A stretch of DNA of 64,000 bases from Melanopsichium pennsylvanicum (lineage: Eukaryota > Basidiomycota > Ustilaginomycetes > Ustilaginales). The notes beneath the pieces are model-generated. The model was given only the letters and a program-made list of their open reading frames with translations, searched no databases and had not been told where the DNA came from. The translations under genes and the position numbers were made by a program. The stretch spans positions 124,001 through 188,000 of the forward strand of contig OAPG01000018.1 in NCBI GenBank assembly GCA_900208305.1. The letters are read 5' to 3'. Numbering within the stretch: the first letter of the stretch is position 1; every line of letters begins with the position of its first letter. Positions 1-10,327 of the stretch are shown here, one piece after another.

Positions 1-73
1 TGGTAGAAGCTAAGTTCTCTGCGCCGCCGGACTTCATTACCTCGCAGGAGCTCGGTTCTTGGAAGGGGGGTAG
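1..73 (+). mobile_element. 3' internal end of a family-1 Ty3/gypsy element cut by the window edge
   Basis: These bases match 18703-18775, directly upstream of the 3' LTR of Element 1, with a few C/T differences. They end in the purine-rich tract GGAAGGGGGGTAG, the expected plus-strand primer site. The body of this second family-1 copy therefore lies to the left, outside the window. Confidence 0.9.
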
Positions 74-243
74 TGTTACCGGAGGTGGATTTCAAACCCG
101 GTGAAACACTGTGTTCTATCGGGTTTCAGGTTGACATCCGCTAGAACACGTGGTTTCATCCGATATCAGTGCAACGCCCTCTGACAGCCTCCGTCTGGTA
201 CAGGAGGCCTGATGGAAGGGTGCAACATGATGTAGGACCGTCC

Positions 244-515
244 GCTGTGTGTGTCATGGTTGCTGACAGCCAGCACTGGTTAGCACAGGGCCCAAGCTCA
301 AGGGCGACATGGTTGCTGGCAGTTGGTATTGTTTAACACGGGGCCCAAGCTCGTGGTTGTCATAGTTGAGGGCAGTCAGCATTGTTTAACACAGGGCCCA
401 AGCTCGTGGTTGTCATAGTTGATGACAGTCGGCATTGATTAGCACGGGGCCCAAGCTCGTGGTTGTCATAGTTGATGACAGTCGGCATTGATTAGCACGG
501 GGCCCAAGCTCGCGG
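244..515 (+). repeat. Tandem repeat of about 55 bp in the U3 part of the family-1 LTR
   Basis: About five head-to-tail imperfect units, each holding a TGTCATGGTTG- or TGTCATAGTTG-like start and a GGGCCCAAGCTC end. The last two are almost identical. The array lies upstream of the TATA box and recurs in both LTRs of Element 1 (about 12043-12314 and 18946-19217). Its place suggests promoter or enhancer elements, which is inference. Confidence 0.85.
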
Positions 516-598
516 ACACGTCGAAACTCTGGTGGCCATTGATACTCTGGTGTACCAGGGTCATAGCGGACAAAGGGGAGCCCCTGGAGGGCCATAGG

Positions 599-606
599 TA
601 TATAAG
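599..606 (+). promoter_or_regulatory. TATA box of the family-1 LTR
   Basis: TATATAAG, conserved in the other family-1 LTRs (12398-12405 and the matching place in 18776-19869). It lies 43 bases upstream of ATCCACTCTA. The family-2 LTR has nearly the same TATA-to-ATCCACTCTA spacing, which supports transcription starting at or just before that motif. Confidence 0.7.
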
Positions 607-1167
607 AACACAGTCTTTACAGCCGTGGAGGAGCAGGACTCATCCACTCTACTTTATATTAACCCAGTCTTTACTTTACAAGTCGTTATCAGTTACTCAG
701 TATATAGTTCTCGTCAGCAGCTGCAATCATACGGTATTGCAGCTATCCAGTGTCTGTGTTCTCCTCAGTATAAGGAGACAAGCTTCACCGACGATTGTCA
801 GCACCATCACTGACACTACAGCACCTCAACTGTAGGCGGAACCTCAACCGCGGTCACGGAACCTCCACCGTAGCCAATTCATTATCACGACAGCTTCAAG
901 ACCATCCGAAGCAGTCCCTGACGGTGACCAACACTTGCATCAAGAGCACTCGTGCATCGTGAAGGTCTTACAACACACAGACGAGCCGCATTACCTCTGA
1001 ACGGAGTGTTCACAGTGGTCAGTCAGCTCAAGAGTTGCGCAGCAGGTCTCATAGCGAAACACAATAGAACCAGCCTGCTTATCAGGTCTCAATCTCAAAC
1101 ACGCTAAAACAGACGGTTTCAGCGGATCTCGGCGCGAAGCTTGAGTTTGGCACAACGCCCCCTGACA

Positions 1168-2413
1168 CAGACATTGGTGGAGAATATGCTCACAACAACA
1201 GACAGAGAGCTCTTGCCGCCAAAATCTCCAACTTGGCCAGAGATTCCAATTGGAAGCGCTCTTGCCTCAAGGTCTATTTATCCAGCAACCAGATTGCAAA
1301 TGGCTTTTGGCAGATAAGTCCCAACTCCAACCACAATGACAGCCTTGGCAATTGCTGAGTCCATCTCATCCAGCTTGCATGTTGGAGACACTCACAGATG
1401 CTGTCCATCAAATGAAGGAGATTGGAGGCCCAACCTTGCTTTCTTGCTTGTCTCAGCACCACAGAGTATCTTCATTTTCTGGTTGTCAGCATCATGTCAA
1501 GCATTTATTGATGCAAATTGAGTGCACAAATACAGTGGTTGCTTTTATGTTCCTTGTCATGCGGGTGTGTGACTTAAACAATTGGTGCTTTGTGCAAGTG
1601 ATTGCCAACAAAGGGCCTGAGTGTGGGTAGCCTTTCTCCTTTCATTTGGGCTATGGCACCCTTCCAGCAATACTAGCTCAGTACTGCTCTACTAGACCTC
1701 AGATGAAATTGCATAGAACCACATGTTTTATTGAGTCTAATATTGAGTTACAATAGAACCACCAGATTCATTGTGTTTCAAACCAGTACCCAGGTTTGGC
1801 ACACCAGTCCCTGACAGTGGGCCACAATTGGTTAACAAGCTCAATGTGCCGCCGCTAGCAACTGGGCTGGGGGCACTGTAGTGCAACCCACTGTGCTGGT
1901 GGAAGCAACCCAGTGTGCCAAGCACATTCATGTTTTAGTATGTTGATTGTGTTCTATCTCATCCATCCCAGTAGGAAGAAATCTCAGACCGTTTGTACAA
2001 ACAACCTCACCAAGCCTGCTGACAACATACCAGATCACCAACCCAATAACCTGCCTGTGGCCATTGCTTGGCTCACATCCACAACTGTTGGACCCAATTG
2101 GTGCTCAGACCCCACCTGCTTAACCCTTCCCTTTAGATGCCAATAGGCTTACTTCCTCAAGCGCTTCCTGCAGGGCAAAGTGAACAAGCTCATCAACACC
2201 AGTTGGGCTTGGTTTGCAAGCAAAAGAAGAGGCAATTCAGGGTCACACAGCTCAAGAAACCTACAGGATTGGCTTGAACAAGCAGGATACACCTGGACAG
2301 TGAGATGTTGCATGGGAATTTCACAGGATAGAGGCTGCATTCAAGTTCAATGATGACAAGCATATCAATACATAGGCACAGTGGAGACTTGCTCGAAGTA
2401 TACTGCTATGACA
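1168..2413. other. Intergenic stretch with no supported gene; possible decayed RT remnant
   Basis: No long coding ORF, and the base composition is more AT-rich than the neighbours. A conceptual plus-strand reading near 1270-1320 contains YLSSNQIANGFWQIS, which loosely resembles the conserved 'YFSSLDLANGFWQ' block of Ty3/gypsy-like reverse transcriptases. The resemblance is short and may be chance. The part nearest 2414 would include the 3' UTR of TAF5. Confidence 0.4.
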
Positions 2414-5400
2414 TCAATCCTCATATACACCGGCCACGAGACACAGATTCCTTGGAGTGAAATGCACATCCAAAACTGGAGTTCTCTTTGTGTGAAAGGT
2501 CGCAAGGCAGTCTGCGCTTGCGTTGATCAGATCCGCTCCACTTGCCAGCTGGGCTGCTGCTGCGCTTACCAAGCCACCATTCGCCAGTTGTGCTGCCGAT
2601 GGCGCGGCTGCCACCATTGCTCCTGCGGCTGCAGCTGCTTGTTGCGATTCCAACGAGCCCTTTGCAGGTGCTCTGCGTGCACCACCAACGGAGCGAACAT
2701 CCCAGCATCGCACACTGCAATCTTCACTTCCAGTAACCAAAAGCGACCCGTCAGCAGAGAAATCCATCGAGTAGATCCTCTCGGTGTGACCCCACATCTT
2801 CTTGATTCTCCTACCACTGGCCAGATCCCACAGCGAGATGGAAACATCATTCATGTGAGCGCCCTTGGAGGTTGGGTCGATGCCATCGACTCCAGCAAAT
2901 TGCGATGCCGTACCATTACCAGCGGCTGCAGAAGCGAGGTACCTACCATCTGGACTGACTTTGAGACATGAGATGGGGGACTGGTGCCCAACAAACAATC
3001 GTACGCATGCTCCTCGCTGTACATCCCAAAGTCGACAACTTCTATCTGAAGAGCCAGTAGCCAAGTACAGGCTATTCGAATGGAAGGTGAGACAATCGAC
3101 ATCCGACAAGTGTCCAGCGTACATGCGCAGCGGATTGACGCGTTCTGTACTCCACAGCCTCGCTGTCTTGTCTGCAGAAGCGGTGGCAAAGTAGGTACCG
3201 ATTGGGCTCCACTTGATGTCCCAAATCGGGTGCTGGTGCCCTCTGTACACGACAAGCGCGCTATATGTGTCCAAAGACCAGAGTCTCGCCGTTGCATCTG
3301 CTGAACAACTCAACAAATGCCGAGGGGCGGATGCAGAGCCTCCGACAGGGTCAAAGTCGACTCCGTAGACCGGACCCGAGTGGCCGATGAGTCGCCGTGT
3401 CGAGTAAGATTCGGCTTCGCGTTGTCTCGCTAAGGTTCTACTATCGCGAATGGAGGAAAGGTTGGGGTTGCCACGCAGACCGCGCAGCTTTTCACCTTTG
3501 AGCGACCAGACTTGTACAAAGGACTCTTCGAAACCTGCGGCCATGAGGGTGATGTCATCCGAAAAGGTGGAGCAAGTGATTCCGTCGTCAGCATCGTGGA
3601 AAGTGTAAGCACATACTGAGGGAAGGGCTGCGATGCGCGCTGTATGGGCGCCTTGCTCGCCCAGTCCATTGATTGCGGGGTCCCGCACGCCCGAACTGAA
3701 GGTAGACGACGATGAAGCGGATGCGTTGAGGGAAGAGGGGTCTAGGCGGATGCGTTTACGCGCATCGCGAACGCGCTGGACTTCGCGCTTGACGTCGACG
3801 GAGCGGAAAGTGGGTGCTTGGGGTGGAAGATCGGTGATACTTGCTGCGAGCAGGCCTACGGAGAAGTCTGGACCAGAAGGTTTTGTTTCAGCTGGGGCAG
3901 CAGGAGCCGCAGTCCCCGCAACCGATGACGGTGGCTCGGAAGGGCGCATCGAGGCCGTTCTTGCCCTGGATTGGGTACTGCCATCATCGGCGTCATCTGC
4001 GGTGCTTATGTCCTGCATGTTTGCGTCGCCATCTTGCTGCTGCTTTACATTACTTCCGTCAGTTCCATCCTGTGCTGGCACTGTTGTGGAAGTGGATGCC
4101 TCTGCGTCCTTGCTCCTGGCCTCATCAACTCGCACAGCAGCGATGGTCTCCTTCTCGCGACGCTCTATCTCCTGCAGCTCTTTGTTGACTTCGTTCTCCA
4201 GCCTCTCAGTGAGTGGAACCGATGGATGGAGCTTTAACAGGGGACCGGCGGCCTTCGCGTTGAAATCTGCGAGCGCGTCACTGTCCGAGACTGCGTTCTT
4301 GGCCAGCGAGATGTGGATGCGACTGCGACCTGCTGCGCCCGTAGTGACGCTGGAGTAAGTTGGTCCAGCGCCCGTAAGACCAGTCCCCTCTTCGAGTACG
4401 GCGGCATCGATTTGGTGTGGTTGGGCGGCGAGCACCTGAATCCTGCATCTCTCGTTGATGATCTTGAGCATAGCCTCCCTTCCGCGTCTTGCAGGTGCTT
4501 CTGCCTCTTCCAACCCGCTAGCGCCGCTAGCGGTACCAGTGACGGGTCCGCCTCCATCGGTCAACCAGCCAAGAAGAAGGCTGAAGACTGTGTTGGACAT
4601 CTTGACGACATACCGCTCTGATCGGAAGCGTTGTGCGAGCGGGTCGGACTGAATATGCGATGGAAAGGCAAGTGAACGGATCTGAGAGAGCAGCGCGGTA
4701 TGAGTGGGAAGGAACGACGCAGCGTGGGCAGTGCAGAGCGCAGAGGCAGCCGGGCCATGGCCCATCAGCACAAGATCGAGGAACGAATGAAGGAACAGCG
4801 GAAGCAGGATAGGCAACAGCTCGGGCTGGTAGATGTCAAGACTTCCTTGACACCATGACTTGAGCATGGCGAATCCTCGTGCGCGGTCAGTGGGATCGAG
4901 AAGCAGGGCCTGGGTCGCTGCCGCGGATACGTCGCCGTCCTCTGCAAAAGTGAGATCTGCGTCCGCTGCTGCGACTGTCTTGTCCTTGTTTGCATCACCA
5001 CCTTCCTTGTCCTTTTCGCCATCCTTGTCAGCAAGCGTGCGTGGTGCGTTCTTGGCAGCGAGATCCTCGAGACTAACAATTGAAGGACGACCAAGCACGT
5101 CAGCGGCGGCAGCAGCTTGCTCGGCAGTGGCACCTGAAGCAAGCGCATCAAGCTCGGCCTTGAAAGCCGCCTCGACTCGATCAAAGCCGCGCTTTTGGAG
5201 GTATGCGAGAACGGCAGCGGTCATGTCGGGACTGCTGAACACGCTGCCATCTGAGGCTTCGTTGACGGTTGATGTTGAGCCGGATGCGGCGGATGTGTTG
5301 AGCAATGGCGTCGTGGTATCTTTGGGAGTCTGGTTTGCTGAATTCGAAGCTTTGTTGATAATGGCATTGGATGTGATCTTTTCGTCGGCTGCCACGGTGG

Positions 5401-5425
5401 CAGCCGGTGTTGTCGGCGCCGGCAT
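2414..5425 (-). CDS. TAF5: TFIID subunit TAF5 (WD40 repeat protein)
   Basis: A 1,003-residue intronless ORF. The N-terminus is low complexity and is followed by a LisH-like helix pair (about 65-95, 'VLAYLQKRGFDRVEAAFKAE'). Next is a helical region typical of the TAF5 N-terminal domain (about 170-310, with 'LYQ/IYQPELLPILLPLFLHSF'-type sequence). The linker is acidic and Ser/Ala-rich. From about 605 on there are WD40 repeats with clear GH...WD units, for example GHSGPVYGVDFDP, GHQHPIWDIKWSP and GHTERIYSMDFSADG. TAF5 is a scaffold of TFIID (and in some fungi SAGA) and acts in RNA polymerase II initiation. An Ala-rich insert of about 60 residues before the last WD repeat is unusual. Start: the ATG at 5425 is the first in the frame and the LisH part follows it closely. 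Confidence 0.93.
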   Translation of the reverse strand: MPAPTTPAATVAADEKITSNAIINKASNSANQTPKDTTTPLLNTSAASGSTSTVNEASDGSVFSSPDMTAAVLAYLQKRGFDRVEAAFKAELDALASGATAEQAAAAADVLGRPSIVSLEDLAAKNAPRTLADKDGEKDKEGGDANKDKTVAAADADLTFAEDGDVSAAATQALLLDPTDRARGFAMLKSWCQGSLDIYQPELLPILLPLFLHSFLDLVLMGHGPAASALCTAHAASFLPTHTALLSQIRSLAFPSHIQSDPLAQRFRSERYVVKMSNTVFSLLLGWLTDGGGPVTGTASGASGLEEAEAPARRGREAMLKIINERCRIQVLAAQPHQIDAAVLEEGTGLTGAGPTYSSVTTGAAGRSRIHISLAKNAVSDSDALADFNAKAAGPLLKLHPSVPLTERLENEVNKELQEIERREKETIAAVRVDEARSKDAEASTSTTVPAQDGTDGSNVKQQQDGDANMQDISTADDADDGSTQSRARTASMRPSEPPSSVAGTAAPAAPAETKPSGPDFSVGLLAASITDLPPQAPTFRSVDVKREVQRVRDARKRIRLDPSSLNASASSSSTFSSGVRDPAINGLGEQGAHTARIAALPSVCAYTFHDADDGITCSTFSDDITLMAAGFEESFVQVWSLKGEKLRGLRGNPNLSSIRDSRTLARQREAESYSTRRLIGHSGPVYGVDFDPVGGSASAPRHLLSCSADATARLWSLDTYSALVVYRGHQHPIWDIKWSPIGTYFATASADKTARLWSTERVNPLRMYAGHLSDVDCLTFHSNSLYLATGSSDRSCRLWDVQRGACVRLFVGHQSPISCLKVSPDGRYLASAAAGNGTASQFAGVDGIDPTSKGAHMNDVSISLWDLASGRRIKKMWGHTERIYSMDFSADGSLLVTGSEDCSVRCWDVRSVGGARRAPAKGSLESQQAAAAAGAMVAAAPSAAQLANGGLVSAAAAQLASGADLINASADCLATFHTKRTPVLDVHFTPRNLCLVAGVYED

Positions 5426-6258
5426 GCTTGTAGCCTTTGCTTGTCACGCCAGACGGTTGCTAATGCGGGTCGACGTGCGATGCCAAAGTAAGGGGTCGAG
5501 TGATTGCAAAGGTGTGGCCGATGGAGCTGATCTTATGGTATTGAGCTGCACCAATATTTGTAGCAGCGTCTGTGTTGGTGGATGGAGGGGATTGGCAGAA
5601 AGTGCAGGGAGGACCAGGATGAGGGGAGAAGAACACAAAGCGAATGTGTGTGTGACCATGCCAACGCGATGTTGTAACGCGCGGAACTCGGCTTTGTTTG
5701 CGAATCTTGATCAAATCGGCCTTTGCTTCGTTATGCAAAGTCTAACAGCTCCTCATTAAATCATCTCCACAATAATCAATGAGCACGTGAACATTAAATG
5801 TGAATTTGTCAAAATTGTTATACAGTAAAATTTAATACAGTAAATTATTATTATACAACACAGGTACCTCACACTGAGCAGTGATTATCGTAGCTATGCC
5901 AGGCGATACGCTCCAGTCTGCCTGCATAACCGAAAGCTGTCTGATACGTTCCATATCCGATGACGTCCCACTCTCGGCTCACTGTGCCTTGTCCTACCTG
6001 TCACGCAAAAGCTTAGTTCACATGTCAATGCCAAAAGGTTTCCCCTGTCTTTATTTGTCCTCCCTGGACCGCCCCTCTTTCCACTCCGAGGTCCCATTCT
6101 TGCGTTCCTGTCTTGATTTTCGACTGTCACCTCGACTACCATCCAGTCGATGTTACAATTGGTTCAGTGACAGGCTGAACAGACCAATAGTGCTTTCTTC
6201 ACCGCCTGCGTTTCTGCTGCATTTTCTATGCCCCTCCGTACATTCCAACACAGCAACA
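5426..6258. promoter_or_regulatory. Divergent intergenic region between TAF5 and the acyltransferase gene
   Basis: About 830 bp between two divergently transcribed genes, so it should hold both promoters. It includes an AT-rich core (about 5755-5870, TTATTATTATAC-like) and a pyrimidine-rich run near 6030-6110 on the acyltransferase side. The acyltransferase frame stays open upstream to 5881. That extension lacks domain similarity and reads as leader sequence. Confidence 0.5.
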
Positions 6259-8505
6259 ATGTCGGCCACAGCTGATACCTTCTCTCCCGCCGCCAAAGTT
6301 CAAGGTTCAGGCAAGACTGCTCACAATGGCGATGCTAGCAAAGCGGTCAAGTTCAGCGGTGCGACTCCCAAACCCAGCCCCAAGCTTCAATCGTCCTCTC
6401 GTTTTGCTCGCATGAACGGCATATCCAGCACAAATGGCAATCCAAGTGCCTCAGACTCGCCCTCTCTTGCCAGCAAGACCTTTCTCCCTCTCTTTCCCGG
6501 TGTAGCTTCAGCACTCGATGAGAGCCCTTGGACCTCTGGCTACAACACCCCCACGCTTGGAGCTGCCATTCACAACGTTGCTGAGCGTACCGAAGATGCA
6601 TTGCAGAAGCTCGTCGAGCAGCCCAATGGAGGCCTCTTAGACCGCCTAGCACGAACAACTATCAGCATCGCCGACCAGATCGAGCGTCTCATTCAATGGG
6701 AACTGTACAGCCGCATCAACGCCATCGGCGGCCTCGACAACATGTGGCTTCTCATCGACGGCATTAGCGCATTCAATCCCGTCTGCACTGCCACCTACAC
6801 TTTCAAGGAGCCTGCAAAGCTCCAAGACTTCCAGGAGTCCATGCTGCGTCAAATCGGCCACTTTCCAAAATACACACAGAAACTCGCCGACATTGGCCGC
6901 TTCTTCCATGGAACTGTTTTCATTGACGATGGACATTTCGACATTGATCATCACATGAAAGCACACACACTCCCGGGCAATGCAGGTAAGCAGGAGCTTG
7001 AAAAATTTGCTTCAGAATTCATTGCTCAGGGCTGGGATTACTCTCGCCCATTATGGGAAGCTGCCGTGCTGGAAAACTTTGTGGATGAGGAGAGCGGCGC
7101 AAAGGGGGCCTGTGTCATCCGAGGCCACCACACGCTGGCGGACGGGCAAGGCTTCATCATGAGCCAACTGCTCATAACGTCTCTGGGTCCGAAGCTCGAG
7201 AGTATGATGTCCGATGGAGCACAATTGCTCAGCGATGCAAAGCAGGGCAAAGCGCTTCCTTCTCGAATGAACAAGAAGCTCGCCAGCCTTGATCGTTTCC
7301 ATGGCACTATCGCTCTGCAGCTCGTCATGATGGCATTGTATTGGACCAGCTGGCTCGTCTCTCTCGTCACTGATCTTGCAGGCTGCTTCACTCTTGCCAT
7401 CTCCACCAGCTTCTTCTTCTTGGCTACTTTCTGGCGTCAACGCTACGTCACAGCCAGCTATCAAGGGGAGAGGAAGCACGAGAAAGAGTTTAGCGTCTCC
7501 AAGTCGTTCTCTCTTGGGGACGTCAAGATTGTGTCAAAAGCCTTCTCTGGTGTTCAGCCTGGCACAATTCTCGACAGGGTTCAAGGTGGTAAGCGTTACT
7601 CGCGCCCTCTCATCGGAACTCATCTCACCGTCAACGACATTATCTGCACCGTCATCGCCGACGTGATCAACGATGAACTCGAACGACGAGTACACCAGCC
7701 AGGCTTCTTCAACCAGATCCGTCGTCTCTCGCACAAAATCCTCCCTTCGCCCATTGGTATCATGATCCCAATCTCGATTCGCGAGCCCGGCGATTGGTCC
7801 CTACGCAACCTTTCCACCGGTGGCATTGCGTACTTGCCCACCACCAAGGGTCTCCCCACCGACGTTCGCATCCTACATAAGCGCCTCCACACCACTCGCC
7901 GCCGACTCAACATCCTCAAGAACTCGCTTCTCCCCAAAGTCTTTTTTTACTTGATCCAGCTCACAGGCCAACTCCCAGCCATCTTCCCGATCCCCTTCGG
8001 CCTCCTCCCCAAGCACCATCTCAACCTGTTCCGCTACCCGGTCGTCTGGGTAACCGAACAAATTCTCACTTCATTCACTGCCGTTGTCACCAACGTTCCC
8101 TGCCCTTCCAAGCAGCGTATCAAGCTAGCAGGACAGGAAGTGGTGCGCTGGACCGCGCTTCCTCCTCAAGCAGGAAAAGGCACTCTCGGTATCGGAATCT
8201 GCTCATACGGCGGTGACTTTAGCATCTCCATCTCGGCGGATAGGGTAGAAGGAAGCGAAGGTGTCGCAGCAAGGTTGACGGAGAAATTCGGAAACAGGTG
8301 GAAGGAGTATGTCGAGACGAGTAAGGGGCTGATCAAGGAAACGGGGAGTGAGAGTAAGGAGAGGGTCAAGCGATCCAATTCGAGAGCGTCAACCAGTTCG
8401 GAGAAAAGCGTCAAGAGGAGGAGAAGTCCCGGGTCGGCTTCTTCGGCTTCTTCTTCCCCTTCCTCGCATAAAGACGTTTCAGTCAAGGGCGAGAAGGAAA
8501 CATAG
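6259..8505 (+). CDS. Wax ester synthase / diacylglycerol acyltransferase (WS/DGAT) family protein
   Basis: A 748-residue protein from the ATG at 6259 (MSATADTF...). It has the catalytic HHxxxDG motif of the WS/DGAT and condensation-domain superfamily at residues 290-296 (HHTLADG). A hydrophobic membrane segment follows (about 350-390, 'LVMMALYWTSWLVSLVTDLA'). The C-terminal domain contains 'TNVPCPSKQRIKLAGQEV' and 'GIGICSYGGDFSISISAD', as in the WS/DGAT C-terminal (DUF1298) domain. Enzymes of this family acylate long-chain alcohols or diacylglycerol with acyl-CoA to make neutral lipids, probably at the ER or lipid droplets. The exact substrate cannot be read from sequence. The Ser/Lys/Arg-rich tail (about 690-748) is extra. 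The frame is open further upstream (from 5881), but 6259 gives the first ATG of plausible coding sequence. Confidence 0.85.
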   Translation: MSATADTFSPAAKVQGSGKTAHNGDASKAVKFSGATPKPSPKLQSSSRFARMNGISSTNGNPSASDSPSLASKTFLPLFPGVASALDESPWTSGYNTPTLGAAIHNVAERTEDALQKLVEQPNGGLLDRLARTTISIADQIERLIQWELYSRINAIGGLDNMWLLIDGISAFNPVCTATYTFKEPAKLQDFQESMLRQIGHFPKYTQKLADIGRFFHGTVFIDDGHFDIDHHMKAHTLPGNAGKQELEKFASEFIAQGWDYSRPLWEAAVLENFVDEESGAKGACVIRGHHTLADGQGFIMSQLLITSLGPKLESMMSDGAQLLSDAKQGKALPSRMNKKLASLDRFHGTIALQLVMMALYWTSWLVSLVTDLAGCFTLAISTSFFFLATFWRQRYVTASYQGERKHEKEFSVSKSFSLGDVKIVSKAFSGVQPGTILDRVQGGKRYSRPLIGTHLTVNDIICTVIADVINDELERRVHQPGFFNQIRRLSHKILPSPIGIMIPISIREPGDWSLRNLSTGGIAYLPTTKGLPTDVRILHKRLHTTRRRLNILKNSLLPKVFFYLIQLTGQLPAIFPIPFGLLPKHHLNLFRYPVVWVTEQILTSFTAVVTNVPCPSKQRIKLAGQEVVRWTALPPQAGKGTLGIGICSYGGDFSISISADRVEGSEGVAARLTEKFGNRWKEYVETSKGLIKETGSESKERVKRSNSRASTSSEKSVKRRRSPGSASSASSSPSSHKDVSVKGEKET

Positions 8506-8603
8506 GTCCGCTCTGCCTCAATATGCACGATCTTATCGTGAACACCACGTAACATTGCTGTTGAGGTTTCAGTAGCTAGAACTAAATTCTCAGTCTGATG
8601 AAC

Positions 8604-9773
8604 CTATGACTGAAATTGAGCAGCAGCGAGGATTACTCGCGCAACGGCCTCGGTGATGGGCCTGTATGCAGTCCACACCTGACCGTTTTCGCTGGAATTT
8701 GCCGTGCACCTATTCAGTACCGCTCGGATGGTCTGTGAAAGTATGTCGCTCGAGAGCGACCTGAATAGAGGGAATGCGCTCGGCGTGGTTGAAGTCTGCC
8801 CAATTCACCCACATTATCCGACCAGCAAGGGGCGTCAGTTAGGGTACCACTATAGCACATTCAAGTGATGCAAGTGGAAGCATGCAGTTGCACTTACAAT
8901 ATTTTCGTTGACCCCCCCAAGAGTCACTCCCGCCAAGTCAACGCTTTGCAGCTCACCCGTCGCTTCTGCATCTTCCGCATCAGCGTTGTCATCGGCGAAA
9001 GAGGGTGTAGCATCTATAACAGCCTTCATGACTTGCGCCACTTGCAGTTCGAGTGTGAACTCAGTTTCTGTGAAGCTCGCGACCCTGGCTCTAATTCGTT
9101 TGAGCGCTACCCCGGCAGGCAGAAGGCCTCTCTCTGCTGCCGTCTTCAGATAGCTGTGCAATGCGGAGAGGTACTTTTGTACTGCTTGAGGCGTTTTTGG
9201 AGGCTCCAGATACTGTTGCGCTGATGATGAGATGATGTTGTCGGGATTCTGCGAGGGCAGAAAAGCACTTACCTCCGCTTTTCCCCTTTTCGCTGCGTCG
9301 TGTCTCTCTTTGCCTTCAGTCCCATCCTTTGCGGTCCTTGCTGCATGGGTACGAGGTGGGACGGGCGGGCCCCAGCTATTCACTTCAAGCACCTTTTCCT
9401 GCTCCACAAAGAGCCGTCTTTTCTTCCTCACCCTCAATATCCTCGCCTTCTCGTCACCTTCTTGCATCAATCGTTCCGCCAAATTGAGAGCAGTCCCGAC
9501 ACTTGAGCCATCCGAGAGACGAGCTACTAGCTCGCTAGAAACACGAAATGCATGATCTAGATTTGCACGATAGCGTTGCATCACTTCGCCAGAGCTTGTC
9601 TCATTTGTTGGCAGGAGAGGCGTGAGGAGAGTGGGTAGAAGATGGGTAAGTCCGCCAGGTCGGTAATCGAGAAGCGGGATGAGCTGCTGGATTTGGGACA
9701 GAGCTATCATCAGCTCTGTGCTATTTGATTTGGACGTAGTCGCGCTACTATTTGAGCCAGCCGTAGGGTCCAT
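8604..9773 (-). CDS. Unrecognised two-exon protein, helical
   Basis: Exon 1 is 9773-8898 (292 codons). The donor GTAAGT lies at 8897. A 102-bp intron ends in GGGCAG. Exon 2 is 8795-8604 and continues in frame for 63 residues to a TAG, giving 355 residues. Without splicing the ORF runs to 8850 with an implausible tail (SATACFHLHHLNVL), so the spliced model is preferred. The protein is predicted helical and has a basic stretch (RVRKKRRLFVEQEK) and an acidic patch (DDNADAEDAEATGE). I do not recognise the family. The size and helical character would fit a subunit of a transcription complex, but that is only a guess. It is convergent with the acyltransferase gene, with only about 100 bp between the two stop codons. 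Confidence 0.65.
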
Positions 9774-10130
9774 CCTTGCAAAGCAGAGATGTGCGGTTGC
9801 TGCTTCGGAGCGATAGGGAAAGATGATTGAGGTGGGCTGAGGATTAATATACCGTATGCATCAGTTTGTGCGACTCGTGATTGTCAAGATGCAGGTGTGG
9901 AGTGTCCGCAATCCGAGTTTTAGAAGCCCTCAACGCGTGACCGCTTTATTCGACAGCCATCCTCATCGAAATCATTTCATGAACTCTCAATTGCAAAGAT
10001 GATACAGTACCTGCCCAGCAAATCAAGTGCTGTAGTCTTCACACACACATTACATCCTGTCATGGACGCATATGGTCTGTCAGCTTCATACTCAGTAAGA
10101 CTGATTTTCTAATGACATCTGAGTTCCAAG
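9774..10130. other. Intergenic, no gene seen
   Basis: Upstream region of the 8604-9773 gene, followed by unique sequence. No ORF, RNA gene or repeat could be supported. Confidence 0.5.
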
Positions 10131-10327
10131 CTAAGCCAAAGTAGTGTTCTTGGCCCACACCTGCTCAGCGTACAAAGGATACATATCCTGCATTGTGTAC
10201 TGGTTGTATGGCGCAACATTGCCAAGTGTGTAGATTTTGTCAGTCTGGACACTGTTCAAAATCCTGACTAGATTCTTAGCACTGAAGTTGAGGAAGATCA
10301 CATCAACCTTGTCATCTGCATCCACAC
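10131..10327 (-). pseudogene. C-terminal fragment of a protein gene truncated by an LTR
   Basis: On the minus strand about 65 codons read as well-formed protein (VDVIFLNFSAKNLVRILNS... to ...EQVWAKNTTLA, stop at 10131). Beyond 10327 the frame runs into LTR sequence starting TGTTAGTGCC. The gene's 5' part is missing, so this looks like the remaining 3' end of a gene broken by transposon insertion. Family not recognised; a secreted hydrolase-like fold is possible but unsupported. Confidence 0.5.

Larger units (their letters stand above)
74..1167 (+). repeat. Family-1 LTR (3' LTR of an element extending off the left edge)
   Basis: A 1,094-bp LTR bounded by TGTTA...TGACA, nearly identical to the two LTRs of Element 1 (11873-12966 and 18776-19869). 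It carries a tandem array of about 55-bp units at roughly 244-515, a TATATAAG box at 599-606, and ATCCACTCTA at 642-651. The last stretch is complementary to the element's minus-strand primer site. The right flank is CAGAC; the matching target duplication would lie outside the window. Confidence 0.93.

Noticed and set aside
413..835. Short ORFs within the family-1 LTR, repeated at 12212-12634 and 19115-19537
   Set aside because: They recur only because the LTR recurs, overlap on both strands and cover the tandem array and TATA box. No domain or start context.
1270..1330. Reverse transcriptase block (NGFWQ) in the first intergenic region
   Set aside because: Only about 15 residues match loosely and no flanking RT motif follows in any frame; noted in the region entry but not called.
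3633..4358. Plus-strand ORF of 241 codons
   Set aside because: Antisense shadow of TAF5; composition follows the TAF5 codons and no domain is seen.
4860..5759. Plus-strand ORF of 299 codons
   Set aside because: Antisense shadow over the TAF5 N-terminus (Ser/Ala-rich), lacking any recognisable feature.
5881..6258. N-terminal extension of the acyltransferase
   Set aside because: The frame is open, but the sequence is Cys/Ser/Leu-rich with no family similarity, and the ATG at 6259 precedes sequence with normal coding character. Treated as leader.
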